The notes: generated by a model from the sequence alone, not told the origin. A stretch of 64,000 nt of DNA from Candidatus Hinthialibacter antarcticus (GCA_030765645.1 JAVCCE010000019.1:1-64000); one strand, 5' to 3'; positions 1 to 9,194 are shown, numbered from the stretch's first letter. A program made the numbers and translations.

Positions 1-78
1 GGGCAGGAAACGGTTTCCATTGTGCGTCCTTTCTAATTCGGAGGGTCGAACATTGAGGCCAGCGGCGGTAAACCAAAC

Positions 79-110
79 GGGGGCCGGGACGACCAAGCGG
101 CCCAGCCCCC
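79..110 (-). terminator. Candidate terminator hairpin after the first flagellin
   Basis: A GC-rich inverted repeat (79-88 pairs with 101-110, one mismatch, loop of about 12 bases) lies about 50 bases downstream of the flagellin stop codon. On the minus strand it is followed by a moderately T-rich stretch (GTTTGGTTTACC) and not by a clean T tract, so intrinsic termination is only likely. The first 162 bases hold no gene that I can see. Confidence 0.4.
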
Positions 111-162
111 ATCTATCATAAAGTAATCGGGTGCGTCTGACTATAGTTGATTCGGTCGCGCG

Positions 163-2700
163 CTATCCAAGCAGCGACAAGAACGACTGCGGCAAGAAGT
201 TTGCCTGCGCGAGAATCGAAACGCCTGCCTGTAGCAACACCTGGTTTTGCGCAAATTCGCTTGATTCAAGCGCGATATCTGCATCGCGCAGTCGCGATTC
301 GGCTGCGGTCAGGTTTTCTGATGCGACGCTCAAACTGGCGATGGTACCTTCTAAGCGGTTGGTCGCGGCGCCAAGCAACGAGCGCGTACGATTGACCTGG
401 TCAAGCGCTTCGTCAACGATGCGTAATGCCTCGTCAACGCCTTCGACGGTTCGGATGTCGATATTTTCTATGGTCCGTCCGCTGCCGCGTCCGAAGCCAA
501 GGTTTTGAGAACTTAAATCGCCGATCGCTGTGCGGAAGCGTTGTTCTGCAAATGCGCCGATCTGGAAGTTCACCGCATTGTTCACAACGGAAATCAAGAT
601 GGTTGTTCCAGGATCGGGTATCGTTGCGGCCGTTGAGGTGATATCCATGATGCCGTCAAAATCAACTTGCAGCACCTTGGCAACGCCCGTGTTGAAACTG
701 CCGTCGTCTACGAACACCACATCCTGGGCGCCGTTTTGGAACGTGACGGCAGGCCCGCCGTTGAGACGCCCAACGTATTCTTGTCCTTCAACGATGATGG
801 TGTCTGTGCCGACGGTCAGCCCTGTCCCGACGCGGAAGGTCAATTGCGGTTGCACTTTGCCCTCACGGGTCGACTCGGCGCCATACGCAGTCACCATGTC
901 GCCTGCATTTGCACGGAACGCATCGCCGCCGTTGAGCCTGAAGGTTGCGCTTTCGGCGAAGCCTTCATTGATCAATTCGGCGTCATCGGAGATGGTATAC
1001 GGCGTGGTGGTTGACGTATCGGAATCATTGAACGTCAACGTAAAGTCGAGTTGAGAGTTGTCACGTCCGACATCATCAATGAGTTGCAGCACGCCGCTGG
1101 GCGAGAAGGTAAAAATCGCCGATTCAAAGCGCGTCAAATCACCATTTTGGGTATTGCCTGCGCCATAAAAGCGCGTGCGGTAATTCAATTCTGAAATGAG
1201 GCCGGAGACCGAAGCAAAAGTAAAATCGGCTAACGCGGCGTCTGTTGTAGCGACATTGCTAAAGGTATAGGTAGACTGGAAGGTCGTACCATCGGCTTCG
1301 ATCCCGCGCAATGTTACGGTATCGCCGGAACTCACCGAAACGCCGCCCGTGTAAACGCCTGCGACAAATGAACCGTTGAGTTGCAACCCGGCAGTGTTGT
1401 GGGTCATCGAAGTGTTGCGGTTGATGATGTTTCCATTGTGATCGCGGAAACTAATTGTGCTTTCGAGTTTGCGGTTTTGGGCGCTTTGCACGTCTTCGAC
1501 GCTGATTTCAAAGTCGCCGCCGCCAAATGTTGAACCCGTAATGGCCGTAACGGCGTTGCCGATCTGGCCTTGGCCCGACAAGACGGACGCACCACCAATG
1601 GCGCCGGAACGCGTAACGCCCACCGCTTGTGTAACCATCTCGCCATTTTTAACCACACGGACCGACAGATCAGACAAATTGACGCTCTCACCAGTGCTGC
1701 GAAGCAAGATACGCCCTGCATTGGCGCCTGTCGTTTGTGCGACCGCCGTCGTTTTGAATGTTGTCGGAACATTGGCTGATCCGCCAAAGATGGAAGATTC
1801 CGCATTGGCAATGGCTACGCCAATCGCGGAGGTAAAGCCTTGAAAGGTAACGCCAGCAGCCTGGTGAAACGCACTAATCGCGCCGTAGAACTTAGTCGTA
1901 CCGTCTGAAAGAACACCTTCAAATGAGATGACGTCCGTTCGGGCAACCGAAACGCCGTTGAAAAAACCAGCAGCGATGGTATCGCCGGTTGCGTTTAATC
2001 CGGTGCCGTTGGTCAGGCCAGCGTTGCCTTCAGAGAAATAAGCGAGGCTGACGGCGAAGTCAGTGGCATTTTGGATGCCAGCGTTAATCGTGCTGGTGAT
2101 GCCATTATCATCGAGTCCGCCGACAAATTGTTGGAACCCGTTGCTGGTTTTGACAATATTTAGAAAATGGACGCCGTTTTCAAGCGTGTTGGATGCAGGG
2201 CCGCCGTCAATATTGATTCCAAAATTCTGGGGCCCGTCTTGCCCAGGCTTGACCTGGGCGTCCACAGCAAAGTCGCCGTTTAACAACCGGTTTTTGCTGA
2301 ATTGAGTGGTATCAGCAATGCGGCTGATTTCGTCAATACTTTGAAACACTTCGTCTTGAAGCGCTTGGCGCGCTTGCATATCGTTGACGCCCGTGTTTCC
2401 AGCCTGGACGGCCAGAACACGGATGCGGTCGAGGCGGCTGGTCATTTCTTCCATCGCGCCTTCGGCCACGTTAATCATATTGATGCCGTCTTGCGCGTTC
2501 ATCACGGCGCGGTTTAATCCTCGCACCTGTGAACGGATACGCGTTGCGACGGTCATACCGGCAGCGTCATCGCCGGCGCGGTTGATGCGAAGACCTGAAG
2601 ACAGGCGTTCGATCGATTTTTCGAGCTGTTGGCTGGTGCGCGACAAATTAAAGTTCGCATTCAGCGCAGCAACATTGTTGTTAATACGCGAGATACTCAT
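163..2700 (-). CDS. Flagellin, giant type (845 residues)
   Basis: Structural subunit of the flagellar filament, exported through the flagellar type III apparatus. The N-terminal D0/D1 region (about residues 1-165) starts MSISRINNNVAALNA and carries ERLSSGLRINRAGDDAAG. The C-terminal D1/D0 region (about 745-845) contains VDEALDQVNRTRSLLGA and ends in FLPQSFLSLLG. The roughly 580 residues between them are low-complexity beta-type sequence rich in Gly, Thr, Asn and Asp, with repeats of the type G-[ILV]-x-x-DGTT-[FK]. Typical flagellins are 270-550 residues, so the outer domains are unusually large. The frame stays open upstream, but the ATG at 2700 follows GGAGG at good spacing and matches the family start. 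A paralogue lies at 4322-6880. Confidence 0.95.
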   Translation of the reverse strand: MSISRINNNVAALNANFNLSRTSQQLEKSIERLSSGLRINRAGDDAAGMTVATRIRSQVRGLNRAVMNAQDGINMINVAEGAMEEMTSRLDRIRVLAVQAGNTGVNDMQARQALQDEVFQSIDEISRIADTTQFSKNRLLNGDFAVDAQVKPGQDGPQNFGINIDGGPASNTLENGVHFLNIVKTSNGFQQFVGGLDDNGITSTINAGIQNATDFAVSLAYFSEGNAGLTNGTGLNATGDTIAAGFFNGVSVARTDVISFEGVLSDGTTKFYGAISAFHQAAGVTFQGFTSAIGVAIANAESSIFGGSANVPTTFKTTAVAQTTGANAGRILLRSTGESVNLSDLSVRVVKNGEMVTQAVGVTRSGAIGGASVLSGQGQIGNAVTAITGSTFGGGDFEISVEDVQSAQNRKLESTISFRDHNGNIINRNTSMTHNTAGLQLNGSFVAGVYTGGVSVSSGDTVTLRGIEADGTTFQSTYTFSNVATTDAALADFTFASVSGLISELNYRTRFYGAGNTQNGDLTRFESAIFTFSPSGVLQLIDDVGRDNSQLDFTLTFNDSDTSTTTPYTISDDAELINEGFAESATFRLNGGDAFRANAGDMVTAYGAESTREGKVQPQLTFRVGTGLTVGTDTIIVEGQEYVGRLNGGPAVTFQNGAQDVVFVDDGSFNTGVAKVLQVDFDGIMDITSTAATIPDPGTTILISVVNNAVNFQIGAFAEQRFRTAIGDLSSQNLGFGRGSGRTIENIDIRTVEGVDEALRIVDEALDQVNRTRSLLGAATNRLEGTIASLSVASENLTAAESRLRDADIALESSEFAQNQVLLQAGVSILAQANFLPQSFLSLLG

Positions 2701-2727
2701 GAGCATCCTCCGTGAATGGGGTTCATC

Positions 2728-2741
2728 CGGCATCCGTGCCG
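2728..2741 (-). promoter_or_regulatory. GGA-loop hairpin in the first flagellin leader
   Basis: Read on the minus strand, CGGCA-CGGA-TGCCG forms a five-pair stem with GGA in the loop, 28 bases upstream of the start codon. A second GGATG follows at once, and the Shine-Dalgarno itself reads ACGGAGGATG. This is the shape bound by CsrA/RsmA proteins; binding is inferred from the shape only. Confidence 0.45.
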
Positions 2742-4228
2742 AATGGGTTTTCAGCCGTTTGGGCTGCACCTGCCCGCTATCTGCAGTGGGTGCTGCACTG
2801 GTTGACCATTGCCGCCGGGGCGTCGAGTGAGGCGCCTCGGCGATCGTCATCCAGTCGCGGGTCAGGCGTTAGGGCGCTTATTTCCGGCGCAGCGTTGAAG
2901 GGCGGTTCCGACGAGTGATCGGACGCGTCTTCGGCTTTGCTGGAATGATTCATGCGCTTGGCGGATGCCCGGCGGCTGTCAAAACGGAGTTTGATCGCTG
3001 CCAGGGGGGGCTGTAAACGACGAGCGCATGAAGGGTGCTTTGCGTTTGAGATTGGCCATAGCCAATGTCATGAGAATATTCGCCATTGCCGTCGACGCCA
3101 GGAAGTCAACCTGGCCCACTCCGAACTTCACGAAGTGGAGACGGGGCTATGTTGTGTTGCGTGACGTCGCCTACCTCCTTGGGAATCTTTTTTTGGTTTT
3201 CTTTAAGCGCAGTTGCGCATAGTTCTATATTTGTTCATCCACTCGCATCCGGTGGGCCAGACTTGGCCCTGGCCGGGGAGGTGGTTTTTTCCTGATAAAA
3301 ATGTATCGGGTCTTGCGGTGTTTCATTGTTCGTCCCTCTTCGCTTCTTTTGACGGCGCCAGCGCTTGCGTAGAGCTTCGCTGTGATGACCGCCTACACAC
3401 TGCTTTGAATCTTCGCGTACAGGATTCGAACCCGTCCCGCCTATCTCGAACGCCGCCTCAGGCCGCCCAATCGCGAGTCAGGCGATTGCAGCGCGTTGCG
3501 TTCCCTGCCGGGACTTCTGTCGCCCAGGCAAGAAGGAAAGGCCCCTGAAAGCACCGCGACCAAGGCTCCCGCCCCTGCGGGAATGACCAGTTCCTCGGAA
3601 ACGCAATGGGCGCATTGAGCCGCAGAACCACTGTGTTTCAAGGACCTTCCTTTGCGTTCGTTCTAAGAAACCTGCGCCGTTGGCTGACGCATCACTTCGG
3701 GAGCCCTCATTCCCATCCCGTGGATGGAGGAAGAAAAGCTGTATCCGCCGGATGGCATGAGAGGGTAAATTCCGCACCGTCTCGTTCTCCCTACTGGCCC
3801 GCCGAATCGCCGTTTGTCGCACCGCACAGCAAAAAGGCGGAGGATGTCGCCGGCAAGCGTCGCCGGTATCCGTTTCTTCGTTATTCGTTCACTGTTTCAA
3901 CTGCATCCCTGGCGCCGAAGCGCTTTAGGAATACGCCAACCGGCAAGCCGGCGACTGCCGAAATGCTTTGCGTAGTTGTCTACGAAGCCCGTCGGCGAAG
4001 TCCATCACTGAGTGAATCAATACCATCGTCGTTCTCCTCGCTGTCAGGTTGCAAGCGTCGTTCAGCAGTAGAAACCATCTCTGTAAGCATCGCTGGACTA
4101 CACTCCTGAAGAGTCCCCGTCCGGGGGATCGTCTCTTCAACGCCAGGGCCAATGAAACCTTTTCGTTGACACTGGGGTTGAGGCGGCGATCCTTTGTCTG
4201 GTTTGTCGTTTTCTCCTTATTTTTAGGC

Positions 4229-4283
4229 GCAATCCGGGCGGGGTGGAGCTGCGGAGCGTCGTGCTCCACCCCGCTCCGGTTGC
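4229..4283 (-). terminator. Strong hairpin downstream of the second flagellin
   Basis: A 12-pair perfect stem (4238-4249 with 4263-4274) is extended by GCAA/TTGC and CCGG pairs with a one-base bulge. It sits 39 bases after the flagellin stop codon. No T tract follows on the minus strand, so it may stabilise the 3' end or be a palindromic repeat, and not a classical intrinsic terminator. A second hairpin lies at 4108-4138. Confidence 0.45.
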
Positions 4284-4321
4284 AATTACCGAGCGTTTCC
4301 AACAACCAAGGGGAAGACCCC

Positions 4322-6880
4322 TTATCCGAGTAGCGAGAGTAAGTTTTGCGGCAAGAAGTTTGCCTGCGCGAGGACTGACGTCCCCGACTGGAATATGATC
4401 TGGTTAGACGTAAAGTTAGAGACTTCTTGAGCGAAGTCCACATCGCTGATGCGTGATTCCGATGCAGACAAGTTTTCTGAAGCCACTGACAGGCTTTGAA
4501 TGGTCGTTTCTAAGCGATTGGTGAATGCGCCTAGCGCTGCCCGCGTCCGGCTGATTTGGTCAAGAGCCTTGTCGATGATCTCAAGCGACTCATTGGCGCC
4601 TTCAACGGTGGTCACGTTGATGTTACTGATGGTGCGTCCACTGTCTAAACCAAAGCCTAAACTTGTTCCATGTAGGCTTGGAATATTGACTTGTAAGTCT
4701 TGTCCTTTGAACGGCCCCACCTGAAAATTCAACGCATTGTTGGTGGTGGTCAGCTGTATCGCCATGCCGTTATTGCGCGAGCCATCGGTTGGAGGCCCGG
4801 TGATATCGAGGATGGCGTCAAAGTCAAGCATGATGGTTTCGGCTACGCCGTCGCTGAATCCACTTTCAAAGAAGACATTGCTGTCGCCGTTTTGAAAGGT
4901 CACTGTGGCGCCGCCGTTGAGGCTGCCGATAAATTCTTTTTCAATAACCGCCGCTGTATCTGTGCCGCGATTGAAGATCGCATCGTCGATAGCCGTGCGG
5001 AAACCAGAGCCAAGACGCATCACCAGGCGTTCTTGCGCTTCACCGAATTTTGTCGGCGTCTGCCCCAGCAGTTCAAGCGTATCGCCAATGACGACGCGCT
5101 GACGCGGGCCTCCGTCGATGCGAATCGTGGCGGTTTCAGGCGTTCCGTCGAAGATCAATTCGCCGCGGTCGGGTACTGTCCGAGTGGTATTTTGGTCTTT
5201 CACTGTGAAGAAGATGCCCGATTTCGAGAAATTGGCCTCATCATCAACCAGACGCAACGTACCGTTGCCCGACACCGTAAGCATGGAGTCTTGGAAGCCG
5301 CTTTGCAGGTTCGGGCCGTTGACGCCGCGTGAACGGTCGCGGTAATTCAGTTCATCCACCAAACCGCCTAAGGTCGCGATGGTTCCGTCGCCCAAGTTGG
5401 TATCGGTCAATGGGTCTTGGGAAATGGTGAAGATGGTTTCAAAGGTCGTACCATCGACGTTGATTCCCTGCATGGTCAGCGTATCGCCAGTTGCCAGGGC
5501 AATACCGGTGTCGTTCGTCGTGAAGGTTCCGTTGACGAAGGTGCCGTTAAGAATGACCTGGTCGTTGGTTCGCGCCAATGAGATACTGCGGTCAATGACC
5601 GTGCCGGAGCGCAGACGGAAACCAAGCGTGGTTTCGGTCTCGCGGCGGCGCGGCGGTACGATATCGGTCACTTCGATGCCGAAATCGCCCGAACTAAAGG
5701 TCGAGCCAGTGATGGCTTGCGACAAGTTGCCGATTTGAGCGCCCACTTGCTGGCCCTGGACGTAGTCGCGGGTAATGCCCATCGAGTTACGCTGGACGCC
5801 AGCCGTAGTAATGACGGTAAAGTTAATATTAAATTGCGACGGCGCATCCGTCGTGCTGGCATTGGTGGTTGTTGTCGTACCCGCCGCTTGTGCGCTCAAG
5901 AAGCGCATGCGTCCCAAACCTTGGGCGGTGGTGAAACCGTTTGCCGCCAAAGAAACGTGGGTTTGAACAAACGAACCGGGGATATTCGTCGCAACGCCGC
6001 CGAATAATGCGGTTTCGGCGTTATCCACTGCGGTTTGAATTTGCGTTTCGAGGTTGGCCATGGTCTGCGTACCAACGCTGATCGAACCCGCAAACGGGGT
6101 CACGCCGTCTGATAACACGCCCTGGAAGGCGATCACGTCGCCGGTAACGGTTGAAACGCCGTCAAACGTGATGGCGTTTAATGCGGTTGTACGCGCGGCG
6201 GCTGTCGTCGTGGCGGCTTGTAGGTTGAATTGACCGACGGAAACCGCGACGTCTGTCGCATCGCCGATTCCAGTCGCAAAAAAGGCTTGCCCGTCTTCTT
6301 CTTTAAAGGGAAGAAGTTTTTCGGAACCCGCCTCAGTCTGAACGATATTAAGGATTGAAATGCCTGACTTTAGGTTACTGGCATTGGGGTCTTTAGAAAC
6401 ATTAACGCCCAAATCGTCTTGCCCTTTTTTCACTTCCGTCTTGTTGGCGTTGTCGCCAGAGAACAAGAGACGGTTGCTAAAGCGGGCGGTGGACGCAATG
6501 CGGTTGACTTCGTCGATTTGTTGGAAGACTTCTTCTTGGATCGCCTGGATGGCTTCGCTGTCGAGTGTGCCTGTGTTTCCGGCTTGAATCGACAGTTCAC
6601 GAATCCGCTGTAGGCTTTGAACGAGCGCATCAAGCGAGGCTTCAGTGGTATTGACCATACTGATGCCGTTTTGCCCGTTTTGGATGGCTTGGTTAGTGCC
6701 GCGGATTTGGGTACGGAGGCGTTCACGAATCGTCAAACCGGCTGCATCGTCGCCAGCGCGATTGATGCGTAAGCCCGAAGACAATCGTTCGATATTTTTG
6801 GCGAGCGCGTCGCCATTGGTGTTGAGGTTTCGTGTTGCCCGAATGGCGGCAACATTGTTATTAATGCGGGTAATACTCAT
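4322..6880 (-). CDS. Flagellin, giant type (852 residues)
   Basis: Second filament subunit. The N-terminus MSITRINNNVAAIRA and ERLSSGLRINRAGDDAAG, and the C-terminal VDFAQEVSNFTSNQII and FLPQNLLSLLG, are the conserved D0/D1 helices. The central 570 or so residues are a large variable domain. It shares blocks with the paralogue at 163-2700 (IAFQGVLSDGVTPF, LTMQGINVDGTTFE, SLNGGATVTFQNG), so the two arose by duplication and then diverged. The ATG at 6880 is chosen because GGAGGAT lies just upstream and the conserved N-terminus begins there; the open frame continues 42 codons further into the leader. A sigma-28-like promoter lies at 7083-7108 and a GGA-hairpin leader at 6881-7015. Confidence 0.95.
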   Translation of the reverse strand: MSITRINNNVAAIRATRNLNTNGDALAKNIERLSSGLRINRAGDDAAGLTIRERLRTQIRGTNQAIQNGQNGISMVNTTEASLDALVQSLQRIRELSIQAGNTGTLDSEAIQAIQEEVFQQIDEVNRIASTARFSNRLLFSGDNANKTEVKKGQDDLGVNVSKDPNASNLKSGISILNIVQTEAGSEKLLPFKEEDGQAFFATGIGDATDVAVSVGQFNLQAATTTAAARTTALNAITFDGVSTVTGDVIAFQGVLSDGVTPFAGSISVGTQTMANLETQIQTAVDNAETALFGGVATNIPGSFVQTHVSLAANGFTTAQGLGRMRFLSAQAAGTTTTTNASTTDAPSQFNINFTVITTAGVQRNSMGITRDYVQGQQVGAQIGNLSQAITGSTFSSGDFGIEVTDIVPPRRRETETTLGFRLRSGTVIDRSISLARTNDQVILNGTFVNGTFTTNDTGIALATGDTLTMQGINVDGTTFETIFTISQDPLTDTNLGDGTIATLGGLVDELNYRDRSRGVNGPNLQSGFQDSMLTVSGNGTLRLVDDEANFSKSGIFFTVKDQNTTRTVPDRGELIFDGTPETATIRIDGGPRQRVVIGDTLELLGQTPTKFGEAQERLVMRLGSGFRTAIDDAIFNRGTDTAAVIEKEFIGSLNGGATVTFQNGDSNVFFESGFSDGVAETIMLDFDAILDITGPPTDGSRNNGMAIQLTTTNNALNFQVGPFKGQDLQVNIPSLHGTSLGFGLDSGRTISNINVTTVEGANESLEIIDKALDQISRTRAALGAFTNRLETTIQSLSVASENLSASESRISDVDFAQEVSNFTSNQIIFQSGTSVLAQANFLPQNLLSLLG

Positions 6881-7015
6881 GATCGTATCCTCCGTGATAC
6901 TGAACCCTGACCATCCTGGTCGGGTGTTTGCTTTCCTGGAGTCCGTCTCCAGGGCCGCGAGAGGCTGCCGCCGTTTCCTGAGCGCATCCTGCGCTCTTGG
7001 GCTCATCCTTGAGCC
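6881..7015 (-). promoter_or_regulatory. Flagellin leader with four GGA-loop hairpins (CsrA-type)
   Basis: On the transcript strand four hairpins follow each other: GGCTCA-AGGA-TGAGCC (7015-7000); GAGCGCA-GGA-TGCGCTC (6996-6980); a seven-pair stem with loop ACGGA (6953-6935); and ACCA-GGA-TGGT with an extended stem (6923-6905). Next comes the Shine-Dalgarno ACGGAGGATA, which also holds GGA. Three loops read ARGGAT, the core of the CsrA binding consensus. Multiple sites ending on the ribosome site are the classical layout for CsrA translational repression. CsrA itself is not in the window. Confidence 0.7.
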
Positions 7016-7082
7016 GGGCGAATGCCCTTTATTCTAAACTCGCGCCTCAACCAAATTCAATAAAAAGTAAGTATGTTAGTTA

Positions 7083-7108
7083 GTATCGGCTTTTCACAAA
7101 ATCCTTTA
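7083..7108 (-). promoter_or_regulatory. Sigma-28 (FliA-type) promoter of the second flagellin
   Basis: TAAA (7108-7105) is followed after 14 bases by GCCGATAC (7090-7083). The flagellar sigma-28 consensus is TAAA, 15 bases, GCCGATAA. The expected start is near 7076, giving a leader of about 195 bases that contains the GGA hairpins. One base short in spacing, otherwise near perfect. Confidence 0.75.
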
Positions 7109-7289
7109 GACTTTTTTTTATTTTTCTCTGCTGAAGTCTATTCGCCAATACACGTTAAATGATCGACGAATCCCTGCGCGACTTTATACTTTTTTTTGCG
7201 TATTTCTTTTTCACTCTTCTCACGCATATATATATTGTCGCCATTATTTGGCAGACTACGGGAGAATTCATTTTCCAGGAGAGACTACA

Positions 7290-8555
7290 ATGGAGTATCA
7301 TTCATCACGCAGGCAATTTTTGTCCACCGCCGCGCTTGCTGCAATCAGCGCACCCACCGCCCTTTCACAAGCAACGCCTAAAACGATTCTGCTGCGGTCG
7401 AGTTGGCAAGACGTCAACATCGGAGACATTGCTCATACGCCTGGCATGATTGAGTTCATCAAACAACGCCTGCCCGGCGTTCGGGTCATTTTGTGGCCCA
7501 ACCAGATGAACGGCCCGGTTGCGTCGATGCTCTACAAGAAATACCCGAAATTAAAGATCGTGAAAGGCGACCTCAAAAATGGCGAGCCATACGAGCGCGA
7601 TTTGAAGCAGGCCTTCGAAGACGCCGACTTGTTTCTGCACGGTTCCGGGGCGGGATTTTATACGTTGCCCCACATGCAGGCCTGGAAAAAACGGACGGGC
7701 AAACCCTACGGCGTGTTCGGCGTGACATTCTCTTCTGTCAAGGAAACACAAAAAGAGATTCTAAATAGCGCGGCGTTTCTGTTTTGCCGTGAAACCCATT
7801 CCATCAAAAATCTGCGCGAGGCGGGAATTCATTCTCCCGTGATTGATTTTGCGCCGGACGCGACCTTCAACTTGAATCTAAGCGATGACGCCAAAGCAAC
7901 CGCCTACATGAAGAAACGCGGACTGGTTGAGAACGAGTTTATCTGCTGTGTACCGCGTTTGCGCTACACCCCTTACCACCTGATGAGGATGGTCGGATGG
8001 AGCGAGGACGAAATCCTACAAAAAACCAGCGTCAATGAACTGCACAAAGAAGCCGATCACGCCAAAATGCGGGCGGCGATTGTCCGTTGGGTGCGCGAAA
8101 CCGGCAAGAAGGCGCTGCTCTGCCCTGAAATGACCTACCAGATCGCCCTATTAAAACCCATGTTGTTCGACCCGCTGCCGGATGATGTAAAGAAAAACGT
8201 GGTCATACGACAGGTCTATTGGCGGCCTGATGAAGCGGCGTCTGTCTATCGGCGGGCTTTTGCCGTCATCAGCATGGAATGCCACTCGCCGATTATCGCC
8301 GCCGTGAATGGAACGCCATTCATGTATCTGCGCCAGCCGCAAGACACCATCAAAGGGCAAATGTATTACGACATTGGCGCTGACGATTGGGTCTTTGAGA
8401 TTGAAGAATCCACGGGCGTACAAATCTCAGACAGGCTGATGGAAATGGCTTCATCGCCGGAGCAGACGAAAAACGATCTGGCGAATGCAATGGAAAAGGT
8501 AAATGAACGCTATAAAGCAGCGGCAAAGATCATGCAGGATTTTTTGCCACTATAA
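7290..8555 (+). CDS. Polysaccharide pyruvyl transferase family protein with Tat signal
   Basis: A 421-residue protein of the polysaccharide pyruvyl transferase type: N-terminal WQDVNIGDIAHTPG, central FLHGSGAGFYT and a late SMECHSPIIAAVNGTPF with the conserved His/Pro loop. Family members usually move a pyruvyl ketal from phosphoenolpyruvate to a sugar, but many relatives are uncharacterised. The N-terminus SRRQFLSTAALAAISA is a twin-arginine signal, so this copy is probably exported, unusual for an enzyme that needs phosphoenolpyruvate; another activity is possible. The ATG at 7290 follows AGGAGA at 7277-7282. It stands alone; its 3' end overlaps the convergent hemolysin III gene by six bases. 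Confidence 0.75.
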   Translation: MEYHSSRRQFLSTAALAAISAPTALSQATPKTILLRSSWQDVNIGDIAHTPGMIEFIKQRLPGVRVILWPNQMNGPVASMLYKKYPKLKIVKGDLKNGEPYERDLKQAFEDADLFLHGSGAGFYTLPHMQAWKKRTGKPYGVFGVTFSSVKETQKEILNSAAFLFCRETHSIKNLREAGIHSPVIDFAPDATFNLNLSDDAKATAYMKKRGLVENEFICCVPRLRYTPYHLMRMVGWSEDEILQKTSVNELHKEADHAKMRAAIVRWVRETGKKALLCPEMTYQIALLKPMLFDPLPDDVKKNVVIRQVYWRPDEAASVYRRAFAVISMECHSPIIAAVNGTPFMYLRQPQDTIKGQMYYDIGADDWVFEIEESTGVQISDRLMEMASSPEQTKNDLANAMEKVNERYKAAAKIMQDFLPL

Positions 8556-9194
8556 AACATAAAAATACACAGCATAAAAATGACAGGCGCTGCCCGCCAA
8601 GACGAAGCAATGCCAGATGGCATGATGATACGGAAGATTTTTTTTGATATAAAAAATCACGCCGAAGGTATAAAATAACCCGCCCGCCAGCAGCCACAAG
8701 AACCCATCATAAGCAATCGCATCGACCAAAGGCTTGAATGCAATCACTGCCACCCAGCCCATGCCGATATACACCAGCGACGAGATGACCCGCCAACGTC
8801 CGGTTGTGAATATTTTGAGGCCGATACCGACCAACGCCAGCCCCCAGATCACGCCGAAGAGCGACCATCCCCACGCGCCGCGTAAGGTCACCAGGGTAAA
8901 CGGCGTGTAACTGCCAGCTATCAATAAATAAATAGATATATGGTCGAAGATACGAAACGTCCGTTTCAAGTCCGGCGCCTGGACAGCGTGATACAGCGTC
9001 GAAGTAGAATAGAGGATGACCAGGGTGGCGCCGTAGATACTGACGCTGACGATGCGCCAGGCGTCGCCGTTGGACGAAGCCTCGACCACCATGCCAATCA
9101 GCGCGATGACCCCTAAGATGACGCCCGCGAGATGGGTGAGAATATTCGCCCGTTCTTCAGCAGGCGTGTAGACATGCGGAATGTTGTGCGACAC
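8550..9194 (-). CDS. Hemolysin III family (PAQR-like) membrane protein
   Basis: About 214 residues with seven hydrophobic helices. The family motifs are present: an N-terminal EERAN, STSTLYHAV, FDHISIY and a C-terminal HHAIWHCFVLAGSACHF, whose Ser, Asp and His residues form the metal site in the PAQR/YqfA superfamily. Function in bacteria is unclear; links to membrane fluidity have been proposed and the name hemolysin is historical. The frame can start at TTG (9206), but GTG at 9194 is preceded by GGAAG at good spacing and gives the usual length. Confidence 0.85.
   Translation of the reverse strand: MSHNIPHVYTPAEERANILTHLAGVILGVIALIGMVVEASSNGDAWRIVSVSIYGATLVILYSTSTLYHAVQAPDLKRTFRIFDHISIYLLIAGSYTPFTLVTLRGAWGWSLFGVIWGLALVGIGLKIFTTGRWRVISSLVYIGMGWVAVIAFKPLVDAIAYDGFLWLLAGGLFYTFGVIFYIKKNLPYHHAIWHCFVLAGSACHFYAVYFYVL

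Larger units (their letters stand above)
2701..4321 (-). other. Long non-coding interval between the flagellins
   Basis: About 1.6 kb without a convincing gene on either strand; the open frames here are short, lack homology I recognise and lack ribosome sites. Nearest the flagellin start it acts as the mRNA leader, with several GGA motifs in possible hairpins (2728-2741, 3239-3255). A CCCGATAC at 3303-3310 resembles a sigma-28 minus-10 element, but no matching minus-35 is at the right distance. Strong hairpins at 4108-4138 and 4229-4283 follow the second flagellin. An AAGGAGG at about 3175 has no start codon after it. Confidence 0.5.

Noticed and set aside
2701-2850. Upstream in-frame extension of the first flagellin by 50 codons.
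   Set aside because: Not like any flagellin N-terminus, and a good ribosome site precedes the ATG at 2700. The same reasoning applies to 6881-7006 for the second flagellin.
3303-3328. Possible sigma-28 promoter (CCCGATAC) for the first flagellin.
   Set aside because: No TAAA at 14-15 bases; the best option (ACAA) is poor, so I only mention it within the intergenic note.
3409-3440. Segment on the minus strand like a tRNA T-arm (GGGTTCGAATCC with pairing ends).
   Set aside because: No matching acceptor 5' half, D arm or anticodon arm within 90 bases; at most a tRNA fragment or chance match.
3441-4443. Several overlapping open frames of 60-170 codons between the flagellins.
   Set aside because: Biased toward Arg, Ser and Pro as in shadow frames, no ribosome sites, no recognisable domain; strong hairpins run through them.
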